Notes: a model not told the origin generated them from the sequence alone. DNA of 64,000 nucleotides from Isoetes taiwanensis (GCA_021234155.1 JAJEKV010000026.1:620001-684000); one strand, 5' to 3'. Counted from the stretch's first letter, positions 33,970 to 45,735 are shown. A program made the numbers and translations.

Positions 33970-36360
33970 GCAAATCTATTGGGGTTTTTACAACCTATCT
34001 TATCTGTCTTGAATCATAAGATGTTAAGCTTATTTACCAGATTACTCTTCTTAACATGCCTGTGTTGTATGATTTTTGCATCTAGGTCCATAGCTATTAT
34101 CAATTGCATTATCTATAGTCTTTTCAGGTGAGAACTTGCATTTCTCTTCTATTAACTGTGAAGCATATTGCTGAAGGGGCGGAGCAGATGGTAAAAGCTT
34201 ACTTGCTTTCAACTGTTATGAACATATGCAAGAGACAGGCATAGATCCAGATGATGCCCCATACATGTTGTTTCATGTCTATAAGTACTAAACTAAGCAC
34301 CGCCACAATATTAAGGTACATTAAGTAGTGTCATGACACGAAGTTTCATTTGACAATGAGAGAGAATGCTTTCCCTGAAGACATCTACGAAAATACAAAC
34401 TCCAAGAAAAACCTTGATCGCAATGAATGTAGTGTAACATAATGTCTAAGATCAAATTTATAATATTGTAGATAATGATTTTGTATCTTTATCGGTAATT
34501 TTTCAAGGTCCTTGCCCGTCCAAAGCACATTGTTTATTCTGAGAGCAAACTCTTCAGGTTGTTATTAGAGCCCAACGCCGGGCAATGTTACTAGTTCTTT
34601 ATTAGAACTCCTTTGGATCATATAATGCAAAGAATTTGGCATGTAAAACAGGAGATCCAATGCTGGAACAACTTAAAAGGGACGTTAGAAGTAACCAACT
34701 TTTTCCATATGCTTAAAGGGGACATATTACCGCCAAAAGATCTTGCAAGGACTGTTGCTCTGAAAAAAAAGACAATAAAAACGAATCGTTAGTAGATGTA
34801 AATAGGAAACAATAGAAATATGTGATAAAGGAATGTCAAGACCTTCAAGAATCTCATATAAGACAGATAAGCATGCAAAGTAGACGCCAGGAAGATGTAC
34901 ATGCTTGCAAAATCACTTGATAAGGCTGTAAAAAGCAGAAATAAGGAAAGATTACAATTATCTTCCAAGAATGCTCAAATGCGTGTATTATTTTTTCGTG
35001 GCCATTGGATGATGGCACGTCCCGCAAGATATTCCATGAGAAACCTTGTCGTCCGTTCTTCACAAATCAAAATGGGGTCAAACTGCCCCATGTTGACCCG
35101 ATTTTGGGGGGGGGGGCTTAAAAAACCAACTCAATGGTTATGTCACTATTCCGGAAACCGATACAACACGGCCAACCAAAATAATCGAGCTTGGGGAATC
35201 GAACCCCAACTAGATTCCAATGCTCCTGGCTTATAAATTCGAAGCTAAATTCCTGCACGGTGTGTTGCCAATGCTTTTAATCCCACAAAAATTATAGATG
35301 CAAGAAAGGGCAAAATAGAAGCAAGAAGAGACAAAATAAAGCCGAATAGAAGATTGCTGATTCCATGGAGCTGCCGATTAGAGCCCTCTCCTTACAACCC
35401 TGCTAGATTCGCACAAGAATAGTATGCTTCAAGGCTTGCTTGCCCAGAATACTCTGCTTCAAGGCGAATGAAGGCGATTATGCCGCATATGCAACAAGAA
35501 ACAAAAAACAAGAAACATGGCAACAGAAATAGAAGAGCTTCTGATCAATCAAACCCAGTATTTTGTAACTAGGCCAAAAATTGCTCTCTAGAATGCTTTT
35601 AACAAGGGGAGTATTGTGCTGCTAACATACAAACAGAGCACCCAAAACCGGCTCCTTATTTCGCCATAGTCTCGACAATTTGTAAGTGTAGGAGGAATTC
35701 TTCCCTTCTAAATTATTTTCCCAAAATCATACTGGCGATAGCAATCTGTGCACGTGATGATAAAGAAATAGAAAAACAAAGCAAAACGAGGTCGGTCACC
35801 TCTTCTGTGTACATCGACTAAATCCAACCTGCCAATCTTCTCCACATCACCAAACCGGCACTTGCAAGGTCCGATTTGGCATCGGCGACATCCAAAAGAG
35901 CCAAATTTGGCATCGGCCTCCCTGGGCGCCATATGCTCCGCCCTCACATGACCTGTTATCCACCCCTGAACCTTATTCCAAAAAAAAATACCTCTTCTGT
36001 ATCAAACATGGAGGGCTCAGATCGTCTGCATCAAATGTAATCGAGGGGTCAGATTGTGCCAGGTGGCATGCCAAGTGTACTTTTTTATGCCAAAAGGTGC
36101 ACTCCTCGATCTTCTTCTTCGTCCCAAGTTCAAATCCGTCGAGAACAAAGACTGCTTGATGTGACTGGCAGTATATTTGTTGATATTTGCAGATCACAAT
36201 CTGTTTGCATTCCTATTGATAGTACTGACATTTACACATTACAATCTTAAATGACAATCTCAAACAATTTTTATTGATGTCTGTAGATACAAAGCTGTTT
36301 ACATATGCTGCTCGTAGAACTATATGAATAATAGCAAATCAATCAAATGAATGTGACCAA
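33970..36360. other. No identified gene; scattered small repeats
   Basis: The open frames have no domain. A poly-G run lies at about 35,105-35,117. A hairpin of the CTAGT..GGGC type lies at 34,570-34,583. A tRNA-like box B occurs at about 35,200. Confidence 0.5.
35090..35270 (-). mobile_element. Possible second SINE-like element
   Basis: On the minus strand GGTTCGATTCCCC (about 35,200-35,212) is a perfect B box. About 45 nt before it lies TTAGCTTCGAATTTATAAGC, a weak A box. The surroundings are repeat-like, including GGGTCAACATGGG with its partial inverted copy. It could be a degraded tRNA-derived SINE. I found no second copy in the window. Confidence 0.3.
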
Positions 36361-36361
36361 C

Positions 36362-37553
36362 TCAATCGAGATTAACACATTCCAAATTTTGGAAAATAAC
36401 ATGCCTAATTTGATCACCTTCTTTCTTTATTCTTTTGTTCATTAACTCAGTCTCGTAATAATTGTTGTCAGGCAGATCTGGATAAAATGGTAAGTACTCA
36501 AGTTCAAGTTCCTGCATGATACAGAAATTCCACAAACCACATGAAGCATGGATAATTTTGGCTACTCTACCAACATAACTTGGCAAAGATTTCAATTCTA
36601 AACTTCTCTTTGACTATACCAAAGCCATTTTCCACACAAACTCTACCTCTGCAAATTCTCTTATTGAATCTGCCATAGGCACCTTTGCCATCTCGAAAGA
36701 CTTTGAGAAGAAATCTTCGACTGGGATATGCTGAATCCCCGAGCAATATTGGTGGAATTGCGACAGTAATATCTTGATCTGTCATTTGCCCTTTACTAAC
36801 TTTTTTACCACTCATTTGAGCTATTGGACCTTGCAAAATTTGTTTGGCAGCTAGCCTCTTATATAACAAACTCTTCTTAAACTGGTTTGCATCATGAACA
36901 GAGCCAGTCCTGTTGACACAAACATTTATGAACAATCTTGAGTGAGTAACCACACCTTGCATTAGGCATGAATGCCTCTTGTGCCTCGAGTGATAATCAT
37001 CACCCTTGTCTTTGCTCCATGGTTTTCTGTATAAATACACATGAGAACCATCAATTGCTCCAAAGAGATTAGGTATACCTGTAGCATCTTCAAATTTCTT
37101 GTTTATATCTAACAATCTTTGCCCTGTTGGTAAGGCAATGAACCTCTTGTAAAGCATGGTCTTAGAAGCCAAGACAAGAGTTATTTTCTTTGTGTATTTC
37201 TGTACAATAGCTTTATCAACATAAAATCTTTGACCTACATGTAAAGGCTTCTCACCTTGTGCTAAAAAATATAAAACCATAGCCATTGCTTTTCTGGGAT
37301 CAACAGGGGGTCTAACCTTGATTACTGATCTGATTAGGTAAGGGACAATAAGCCCAACTAGAGTCTCGAATGCACCCCTCTTCATCCGGTAGAACTGGTG
37401 CCACATATCATCCTCAAATGAGGGAAGGCAGTTCCAAGCATGATTATCAATATTGTCCCATTGTGTTGTCTGCCTTGGACAAACCCAAAATCTCATGGGA
37501 GGCCTCTTTAGTTTCGAGGAAGCCGCCCGCAGCAAGGTGGAAGATGCACACAT
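36362..37553 (-). CDS. PIF/Harbinger (HARBI1/ALP1-like) transposase with one late frameshift
   Basis: The main frame (36,567-37,553) encodes 328 residues of a DDE_4 nuclease that would cut and rejoin transposon ends. The acid triad is intact: D168 in GAIDGSHV, D273 in LLGDSAYP and E308 in VENGFGIVKEKFR. A helix-turn-helix-like part and VRPPVDPRKAMAMVLYFLAQ precede it. After E308 the expected end (LKSLPSYVGRVAKIIHASCG and on to 36,364) is in another frame, so a single indel lies near 36,590. I did not find terminal inverted repeats or a TAA/TTA target duplication, nor the Myb-like partner gene. A domesticated ALP1-like gene is possible but the frameshift speaks for a transposon relic. Confidence 0.8.
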
Positions 37554-37959
37554 ATAGTTTATGTTGTCTTCTACCTCTCCATCCTGTTCTAAAAATCTAT
37601 TGGGTCTGCTTGTTCAATTTCTTGTATCAAATGAAGACAACAGCTTTGGAAGGCTAATCCACGGAGAATGGCCCTCAGAGGCATGGCAACCATGCCGAGA
37701 ATTATCGGATCCATTGAAGTATTACAGCTGAGGCCAAAAAAATCAGATTCTAAGATCGAAAATGAGGGAAAATGAGGTCTGTGTTCAAAATATGGGATTC
37801 AAGAAACTAAAAAACAGAAATGTAGCTGCCAAGGTAGAGGCGCGAAAAAATTCCAGTGGAGCAGGGCCAAAAATCCGGTCGAAGAGGGCCTAACAAACCC
37901 ATTAGGGAATGAGAGACATTTATCTCTCGTTTATCTCTCGACGAATATGGTATAAAAAT

Positions 37960-38069
37960 CGTCTCTCGTCGTATATGACGAGAGAATAAAAAAAAGAATG
38001 CATGTGGCCGTGGGGGGGAGGGGGGGGGAGAGGGAGAGGGAGAGGGAGAGGGAGAGGGAGAGGGAGAGG

Positions 38070-38106
<37 letters not shown>

Positions 38107-38115
38107 AATGAAATG
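37960..38115. repeat. Purine microsatellite (GGGAGA)n-(GA)n
   Basis: A poly-G start is followed by about eight GGGAGA units and then about ten GA units, ending in GATGAAATGAAATG. The last part is the complement of a TTTCA-type tail of the LINE fragment that follows at higher coordinates, so the simple repeat probably grew from that tail. Confidence 0.85.
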
Positions 38116-38540
38116 TAATTTGATTATTACATCTGTGGGACTGCCAGGTATATAAGACGTTCAACTTTTATATTCAACATTATAAAACAAATCATCTAAT
38201 GCATCCTCTGATAGTAATGCATTAGTTTCTCCTATCTCTAACTCATCTACTTCTAAGGTTCTTAAAACATCATCCCTACGCTCTAAAATATCAATGATAC
38301 ATCTTCCAATACGTCATTCTGGAAAATCAAAGAAAGCCATCAACGTGTCAGCACATACATCATACTTCTCTCGAATATCTCTGTAAGCATGGCAATGTAG
38401 AAGTAAGCATGGCAATGTAGAAGTACATGTTCCTCATCTTCAAGTATCCCTGCCTCACATATCTTACACAATCTAAGCTCGTGAGGAATGTCATTCCACC
38501 TGCCTACTTCAACACCAAGCCTATGTGAGCTCAGCCACAT
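38103..38540 (-). pseudogene. LINE 3' fragment (C-terminal zinc-knuckle-like part and 3' UTR)
   Basis: Minus strand: WLSSHRLGVEVGRWNDIPHE then LCKICEAGILEDEEHVLLHC (about 38,525-38,405). This is the Cys/His-rich C-terminal module seen after many LINE reverse transcriptases. The 3' end reads ..AAATTACATTTCATTTCATC and runs into the (CT)n microsatellite. A 21-bp duplication of GTAAGCATGGCAATGTAGAA lies inside it (38,386-38,425). Confidence 0.7.
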
Positions 38541-38555
38541 CCTGCAGAGAGAGAG

Positions 38556-39510
38556 AGAAGTGAAGTGAAGTGTATTAAGTCTTTGGGAGGCCTCAAAGGC
38601 CTAAGAGACAACAAAACTTTTACACATTATCATGAAAGAGTAGATGAGTTTCATAATCCTCATCTAACTCGTCACTCTTACTCAGCATGTTATCATCATC
38701 TATAATGCTATTCAATCTCTTCAAACAATTCTCTCTACATCTCAACAATTCTAATATATATGCCCCAATCTTATCTCCTCCCAAGGTGAAGAAGGTATGA
38801 AGATCTTGGGCATTAATCCCATGTTGTATTCTCAATGCATGGTAAGCACTACAATGAAGCAATGTATGTTCTTCATCTTCTATTTGTTCTTCTCCGCAAA
38901 TCTTACAATATCTCTCCATCCTAGGGATAACGTGTCCCCATCTACTAGTTTCCACTCCCAAATGATGCGAGCTAAGACGTATTCGTCCTATTGCATGCCT
39001 TTTCTTTATAGAGATATTCTCATGTAGGTACTTGGCTACTCTCAAACTATGATTCATGCTTTGCCTGTATAGAATCATTTTTGTTTTAGGTTGAGACCAC
39101 ATCTTCTTGTGTACCTTACCAAAAACCCATTGTCTCAAGTTATTGCCTACCAGAAGTGCATCCTGCCAGTCAATATCCCATTTCCTTAGCCACCTTACAA
39201 CATCTTGAAACCATCCTTTATCCTTGCTGACCAAAAGGGCCTTGTGAGGGAGTTGTGTGCTATCCATGGTATCCACTTTTTTCAGGTATCTAATGCATCT
39301 GACTAACGCTTCTCCTTCTAAAGGCATAAGCCCACATTCAGTCAACATCATTTGATATGGAGTCTGAGCTTTTACCCCTATCTCAAGACGTATGAATTTC
39401 TTTAGAATTTGCTCTAAATCATCCCATAATCCCTGTGAGAGGCTAGGCCCCCATATCTCACTCCCATATAATGCAACACTCTGTACTAGTGAGACAAAAA
39501 GTTTCTGTTT
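38556..39510 (-). pseudogene. LINE reverse transcriptase C-terminal half, 5'-truncated
   Basis: Minus strand: VALYGSEIWGPSLSQGLWDD (about 39,485-39,425), then a 243-residue open frame (39,351-38,620) with TMDSTQLPHKALLVSKDKGW and RLSSHHLGVETSRWGHVIPR, then a CKICGEEQIEDEEHTLLHC module. It is the same domain as in the fragment just below it and in the GC-rich LINEs (GRW..C..EDExH). The 3' tip ends (CACTT)n. The RT core is missing. The frame is open over its full remaining length, so it decayed less than other LINE copies here. Confidence 0.8.
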
Positions 39511-40400
39511 AAGTGTTTACCGACAACACATTTTCATCATAATCTCTGACTCAAGAATTCTTGATTCTTCAATTCAAGCTTCTAACAAAGAAAGATCAAA
39601 ACAGAATGTCAAGAACACCAGAAAGTGATAAAATAATATCAACAAGAAGACAAGCACACGTTTCGCCATTATTTTTATATAAACTAACCTCCGTTTTCGA
39701 ATCTGATACATATAACAGTGGCGTGGCTATGGCATTACGGTATGCAGAGATTGCTTGCCGAAACTACCCGATATATATTAGATCTTATCCTTTTTGGCAT
39801 TAACAGCCAACAGCTTCTAGCGTCAAGAATAAGAATTAAATACAAAATCTTAATTCCGACGGTCAATGAGTTCCCCCACAGCCCAACTCCGGCAGTCTGT
39901 CACATTCCTTTTCTGAAGTAACAAACAGTCAGAGACAGAATTCAAGTCCAACTCTCTTTCTCGATAGATCAGAACCTTATAATTCTTTCCCCGGCTGCCA
40001 TATTAATCGCCATAGCTAGGGATCTGCTTTTGGCCCATAGCAAAAAATACCCAATTCATTTCTACACCCATAAAGGCCAAAACTTGCCTCAAAGGGATTA
40101 TTATTAAAGAGCCAGAGACAAAAGCAGCATTACATAAGCTCGGCCGCAAGAAAAGCCAAATGCGAGAAATTAATTTGCTGAATCTATTGATTTGAGTGCC
40201 GCATTTACGTAAACAAAGGGATGGATGAATCTATTTATTTGTTTAGTTATTTCTTTAATCTGGTGGGCCTGATGAAACCAATGTAAGGTAGACATTTACA
40301 AGCGATGCGTCTACATCGAAGTAGAAGGACCCCGAAAATCTGAGCAAATGGCATGCCGGACTTCTGCCATAGGCAGCTTTGGGAAGGCGAAGTCCTTCCC
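39510..40400. other. No identified gene
   Basis: The short frames at 39,561-39,921 have no domain. I see no repeat beyond low-complexity runs. Confidence 0.45.
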
Positions 40401-40946
40401 ATATATAGCAAAATAACCGGGAGTTCCAGGAGAATTTGATATGAATGTAAAAATAACAATTTCTAAAACCATAGACCATGTATCCCTAAAACAATTGAAT
40501 GGGTTATTATAAAAAAAACTATAGATGCAAGATAAAAAAATAGTCACATTAGCTCACTGGGTACATTGGTTAGAGTAGTGTTTTTAGGACATTTAGTTAT
40601 TTTGGTAAAGGTTCGATCCCCTGTATTAGATGCAAGATAAAAAGTAATCACATTAGTTCACGGGTATATTGGTTAGAGTAGTGTTATTAGGACATTTAGT
40701 TATTTTGGTAGAGGTTCGATCCCCCGTATTTCATATTCTAAAATCTTAGGCAAAGCTGTATAGAGATTCGATATTCCGTCAAAGCCTTAGGCGAAATCGT
40801 ATTTCATATTTCAAAATCATAGGCGTCTCCAATCATAAATGACTATAAGCGAAACGAGAGGTGTCCAGAGGCCCTAACATACGATCTAGATCGTAGGATC
40901 GACGAATCCGACGACTCTGGTAGTCCAGGGTGCGCCTCGTTTAGAA
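40401..40946 (+). mobile_element. SINE-like repeat, copy E, with the tRNA-like part duplicated
   Basis: The copy begins TATATAGCAAAATAACCGGG and ends GTGCGCCTCGTTTAGAAT. TTAGCTCACTGGGTACATTG with GGTTCGATCCCC (A and B box, about 40,549-40,622) is followed by a second such pair (TTAGTTCACGGGTATATTG.. with GGTTCGATCCCC, about 40,654-40,724). About 100 bp (GATGCAAGATAAAA to CCCGTATT) are tandemly repeated. Confidence 0.75.
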
Positions 40947-41394
40947 TAGAATATGTAGTAAAATAACCGGGGGTTCCAGGGGGATTTGATATGAATGTAA
41001 AAATAACAATTTCTAAAACCATAGACCATATATCCCTAAAACAATTGAATGGGTTATTATAAAAAAAAATCATAGATGCAAGATAAAAAATAGTCATATT
41101 AGCTCAATGGGTACATTGGTTAGAGTAGTGTTATTAGGACATTGAGTTATTTTAGTAGAGGTTCGATTCCCCGTATTTCATATTCTAAAATCTTAGCCAA
41201 AGCCGTATAGAGACTCGATATTCCCTCAAAACCTTAGGCGAAATCGTATTTCATATTTCGAAATCATAGGCGCCTCCAATCATAAATGACTATAAGCGAA
41301 ATGAAAGGTGCCTAGAGGCCCTAACATACGATCTAGATCGTAGGATCGATGAATCCGACGACTGTGGTAGTCTAGGGTGCACCTCGTTTAGAAT
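40947..41394 (+). mobile_element. SINE-like repeat, copy F, head-to-tail after copy E
   Basis: This is a clean unit of about 448 bp starting AGAATATGTAGTAAAATAAC and ending GCACCTCGTTTAGAAT. A box TTAGCTCAATGGGTACATTG (about 41,099) and B box GGTTCGATTCCCC (about 41,160) are present. It joins copy E directly, so the pair is a tandem dimer in the same direction. Confidence 0.75.
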
Positions 41395-42375
41395 CACATC
41401 CTGGCCCTTGCTGACACGGGTACTGCTCAACTGCCACATGCACTGATGCCAACCCCGATGCCAAAAAAATGGTAGAGCGATTTAGTACCGGACTGCATCC
41501 GATGGATTTTTCTATGGCCAAATCAGGCCGATACCTGATCCAGCTTATTCGGCTGGCTATAGAATCATTGGAAATGTATGCCAGTAGACAGAGTATGACC
41601 TAGCATGGCCAATGCCAAAGAATGCTTTTCTTTGTGGCATTCAGTTTTTTCAATCTGTTGTTTTGGATCTATGGCAAAGATTTATCGCATAAAACTGGAA
41701 AGGCAGATCAGGATTTGTTGGTTCGACTCCAACCATGCAAATACATGATTTTACATATGCACAGGTTAGCATTGTTTGCAATCTAATTTTTCTAGAAAAA
41801 TGTGTAAGGGGATACGAATTTATAATGGATATGTTCCCCTTTTATCCGAACAACATAATGAAACAGAGTTTTTGCCTTAAATGGCATTCGCAAAGGCAGG
41901 AAACAGTTGCCTTGAAGCGTGGAGCTTTTGCACTTCCGATGACAAATAGATTATGGAGCTTTCTGCAGAAGGGATATGCTACATCTAAAAGTCTGAATCG
42001 GACAGCTGATTCAAGCCCTTAATGTATGGACATTTGCAAAACTGGATGTTTTATACTGGAAATTAACGTTGGCGAATCCGTTGCTTTTCACCTCTTTGCT
42101 TAAGATTCTATGCAATTATGCGATAATTTCTGTGGCAATTATGTTTTCTGTGGACATTGATACATGACAAAGTTGCATTTGTCAGCTGGAGCTTATGATG
42201 TTTTTAAGGTGATTATTCAATCTAAATGAATCTAGGTTGCTACCTTATATTGCAAGACAAGACGAAATCCTAAAGCATATGGAGATCTTAATCAGGTTTG
42301 ACACTTTTGATCTAAATCTGATTTTAAGATTTCAAATGTAAAATGCATGAAAGGGCATGTTGTCCCAGATCCAAA

Positions 42376-42448
42376 TATTATGCGTGCCCACCTTCGGTGG
42401 GTTTTACATGTGATTGTTCACCTTCTGTGATTGTTCCATGTGATGTTC
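42376..42448 (+). repeat. Repeat shared in inverted orientation with 55.43-55.49 kb, with hairpin
   Basis: CCCACCTTCGGTGGG (42,387-42,401) forms a six-pair hairpin. It is followed by TTTTACATGTGATTGTTCAC and TGTTCCATGTGATG. The complement of 55,425-55,490 gives the same series with CCCACTTGGTGGG. Confidence 0.7.
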
Positions 42449-42538
42449 AGGGAACTAGAACATGCAAACTGTTCATATAGCTGGCCTGGAGTTCGACAAC
42501 AACTTGCCCTACTCTCCCTTTAAATGCAACATCGGCAT

Positions 42539-42640
42539 CAAACTTATTTTTTAAAGCTTTGTACAATCTGTGCAGGACGGAAAGAATACCAAACTTCTTT
42601 TTTAAAGCTTTGTACAATCTGTGCAGGACGGAAAGAATGA
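42539..42640. repeat. Tandem duplication of about 54 bp
   Basis: TTTTAAAGCTTTGTACAATC followed by TGTGCAGGACGGAAAGAAT occurs twice in a row, the copies separated by a short diverged link (ACCAAACTTC). Confidence 0.85.
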
Positions 42641-43260
42641 TCAGTTTCACACTTTTCGAAAATTTTCAAAGAGACCTCAATGAGCATTTCAAACTGCCAC
42701 ATACGATTTTGATGTCATATATAAATTTATAAGAATCAAAGCACACAATATTGCATTATATGATGTATGAGTAAACTAAATTTCAAAAGGCAATATATTG
42801 ATAATGTAAGGCTTAGATCTGGCAGCCCACATCTGGAATCTTCAGATTCTAATTGCATCATATATTTAAATAAGCAGCATCAATCAATTGGAACCAGTTT
42901 CCAATAATTGAAGAAGAATTTATTCTGGAAACGGCTCTGTCCGAACCAGGGCGATGAAGAAAAAGCTCAAATCAGGCAAAGTGCCGGCCAATTCTTCTCA
43001 TCTGCAAAGCTGGGCAGATGGTTAGTGCAGGTTTCCATATGAGGCGACAAGCGGAGTAGAAAGGCACTCTGAGTCAAGGAAGAAAAGAGAAAAATCTGAC
43101 AGGGGTACTCTGGTGCCGGACTTAAGATATCGCCATATGGTGCAACAGGGCTATATGGTCGTTTTAACATGTTAAAGACCCGGATATACCGATGGTTTAA
43201 AAGTGATGGCATCCGATATTTACGGGGCTCTCAAACTACTGGTAACACATTATTACCTCA

Positions 43261-43402
43261 CTAGTAACGGTGCCCAGCGTTGCTGGGCATTCATTGGAAG
43301 TTTGTAAATGTTTTTATTGCAATAAGAAACGTGTGCAATAAGCTTTTATTATTGGAATAAAAAAAAATTCAAACATAGTTATAGTGCCCAGTGCTGCTGG
43401 GC
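43261..43402 (+). repeat. Two hairpin repeats with CTAGT/ATAGT..GCCC..GGGC core
   Basis: CTAGTAACGGTGCCCAGCGT.. (hairpin GCCCAGCGTTGCTGGGC, 43,272-43,288) and ATAGTTATAGTGCCCAGTG.. (hairpin GCCCAGTGCTGCTGGGC, 43,386-43,402) lie 114 bp apart in the same direction. Confidence 0.75.
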
Positions 43403-44280
43403 ATTAGTACAATGTAAGAAATCTATAGAAACCATCCCGTAGAATTTCTTTGTAGACTACATTTGGAGTGAACCTCCTTTTGTTTTTTAGCAGTGCTCCT
43501 TGTCTTGTCCCTAAATTTATTAAGGTGCTTTGAGTTTAAGACTTGCCTTTAGTATATTGGTGTAGACTCCAGCTTTTTGCATCCTTCTTTTCTAGGAATT
43601 GGTTTTGCAAAGACCATTTTGTTGGTGGTAAGAGTGGCATCCTTTATGTTGTAATTAACAAATGGATGTCTCGTATTAAAGCACAATATTTATATTTTGT
43701 GGCAAAAGCCAATCCATAATAAATAAAGGTGATGTTTGTGATAGTGAACTCAGATTTGTCACTAAATAAAATGTTGAACCCATATTAATTATCCATATTA
43801 ATTAATTATGAAGAACAAATATAAACTTAAATCATAATGTGCATCTCTCTGAGCTTGTGTCTTATCTATGTTACATGCTTGAGCCGTTACTGTAAGAGAA
43901 AAGCAAAGAGCACCCGTCCATATCATTTCAAAAATAATCATGGCAGTTTCATGAAGTTTCTAGGCACTGTATGCTGCTGTAGAAAGACAGTTGGCATGAA
44001 TATCTAAACAATAAAGAGGGGTCTGGTTAAGCAAATTTTGGTTAAGCTAATTTCACATGAATGGATAATCAATGTGAACAACAATCAGTTCTAGGGCTAA
44101 TTATGTCTCTAGAAAATTTGACTCTGGGGTGCTTTGGCAAGCTTTTTTTTCCCCTAAACATAAAGCACGTAGACATAAATTTAATAGCATTTACAGTTGG
44201 AAATAGGATGAGAAGATACATGCAAAATATTTGAAATGAAAAAATCCAAATCTAAGCTCAATCTGGCTTGACGCAGAAAG

Positions 44281-44300
44281 AATAGAATAGAATAGAATAG
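44281..44300 (-). repeat. (AATAG)n microsatellite, possibly an orphan LINE tail
   Basis: Four AATAG units read (CTATT)n on the minus strand, the unit seen in the LINE tails at 7,559-7,580 and 56,873-56,890. The conserved LINE tip is not next to it, so the link is weak. Confidence 0.4.
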
Positions 44301-44349
44301 TTTTTCAATATAGGAAAGTCATTCAATATAGGTTGTATCAGCTCTTTAC

Positions 44350-44610
44350 CTTTGGATGTAGAATGTTATCTGAGATATATAATATGGCTGAAGATGCTTG
44401 CTGTCCTATTCAATCAGACTTTGTAGATGAAGATCTCATACTCCTTGAATTTATTGCTGTCATATTCAGTCAAACTTTGTGCAATAGAATGTTATCTGAG
44501 ATATATAATATGCCTGAAGATGCTTGCTGTCCTATTCAATCAGACTTTAAGACCTCATACTCCTTGAATTTGTTGCTGTCATATTCAGTCAAACTTTGTG
44601 CAATAGGCTC
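44350..44610. repeat. Tandem duplication of about 120 bp
   Basis: The unit begins AGAATGTTATCTGAGATATA and ends TCAAACTTTGTGCAATAG, and occurs twice in a row. The second copy lacks about 10 bp after CAGACTTT. A third, partial match (TGAGATATATAATATGGCTG) lies at about 44,823. Confidence 0.9.
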
Positions 44611-45519
44611 CTCCAATTTGTTTACATTGCTGCAAGAAAGACACAAATGTTCAGAAAGAAATCACATATTTTCTAGGCTTGGAAATTCTGCTTTGCTTTG
44701 TTTTGCTGGAGTATACACCGTTTTATGAGGAGCATTTCCACAAACTTATGAATTTTAAAACTATTTGTTTGGAAAGGCAATGCGATTTGAAAACCCTAGA
44801 TGTCTTATTCTATATTACCATTCTGAGATATATAATATGGCTGAAGATGCTTGCTTGTTGTTCTAGATCCTTCGTATTGAATTTTCCAGAAATGCTAGGC
44901 TTCCAAAACATTGAGCATGTTGTCATGCCTTATAAATGTTTCCCCCTTGAGAAACTTCACTGCAGAATGTCAAATAGACTGACAGCTTAATGTGGAAATA
45001 CAGATCATAAAGGCATACCTGGAGTCCTGGAGTGTGAACGGCATAAAGTTTCGGCTAATACATTTTCTACACAAAGTGCTCTTCCTCAAAGTTGTGGCAA
45101 AAGGACCATCGTTCATACTCAAAATCATTTCTGGAAGCCAAGCCTGCAAGATACTCCTACCCAGAACACAATGTTGTCCAATAATGCATCATCACAACTT
45201 AGGTGTTTCCATGTTCTGAGCAATTTGCTTGGATTTGAGAGCAATTTGTTTAAATTTGCAACCTCAGGGAAGAGGCAATGCTGCAAGGGTAGGTCAACAA
45301 ATCTGCTGTGCAGAATCAGATGCTGGCATTATTGCTCAACAATGGGGAGGGAAAAGGGTCACCGATCAAGCCACCGGATTTAACCATATGCAGAGAATCC
45401 ACACCAACAGGGAAGGATCCGGAGAATTGCTGCTTCACTTCTGCCACGGATCTGGTAGATTATACTCTGCCTTCCAATCCAGGCTGCAGAAATGCAGCTC
45501 ATAAGGTAGACTGCGATTA

Positions 45520-45735
45520 TGCTCTCAAATATAACAAAGCCTACAGGCTTCTCAGAGCCTTGCCAGATAACGACCCTCATAGAAGACATATCAGAGCCTA
45601 CAGGCTCTCAAATATAACAAAGCCTACAGGCTTCTCAGAGCCTTGCCTAGATGACTGATTCTAGGCTTTACCTTTGCTGAGCATAGATGCCGTTGTTGCT
45701 TTGCTGAGCATAGATGCCGTTGTTGCTGCCATTGC
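45520..45735. repeat. Two small tandem duplications
   Basis: CTCTCAAATATAACAAAGCC with the following CTACAGGCTTCTCAGAGCC is repeated (about 45,520 and 45,607). TTTGCTGAGCATAGATGCCG followed by TTGTTGC is repeated (about 45,672 and 45,699). Confidence 0.8.

Noticed and set aside
37931-38164. Frame encoding a long serine/leucine repeat
   Set aside because: It is the translation of the (GGGAGA)n-(GA)n microsatellite, not a protein gene.
41700-41745. A tRNA-like box B (GGTTCGACTCC)
   Set aside because: No A box at the right distance and no cloverleaf can be drawn; chance match.
44333-45660. Overlapping plus-strand frames of 90-130 codons
   Set aside because: They run through tandem duplications, have no domain and overlap each other in different frames.
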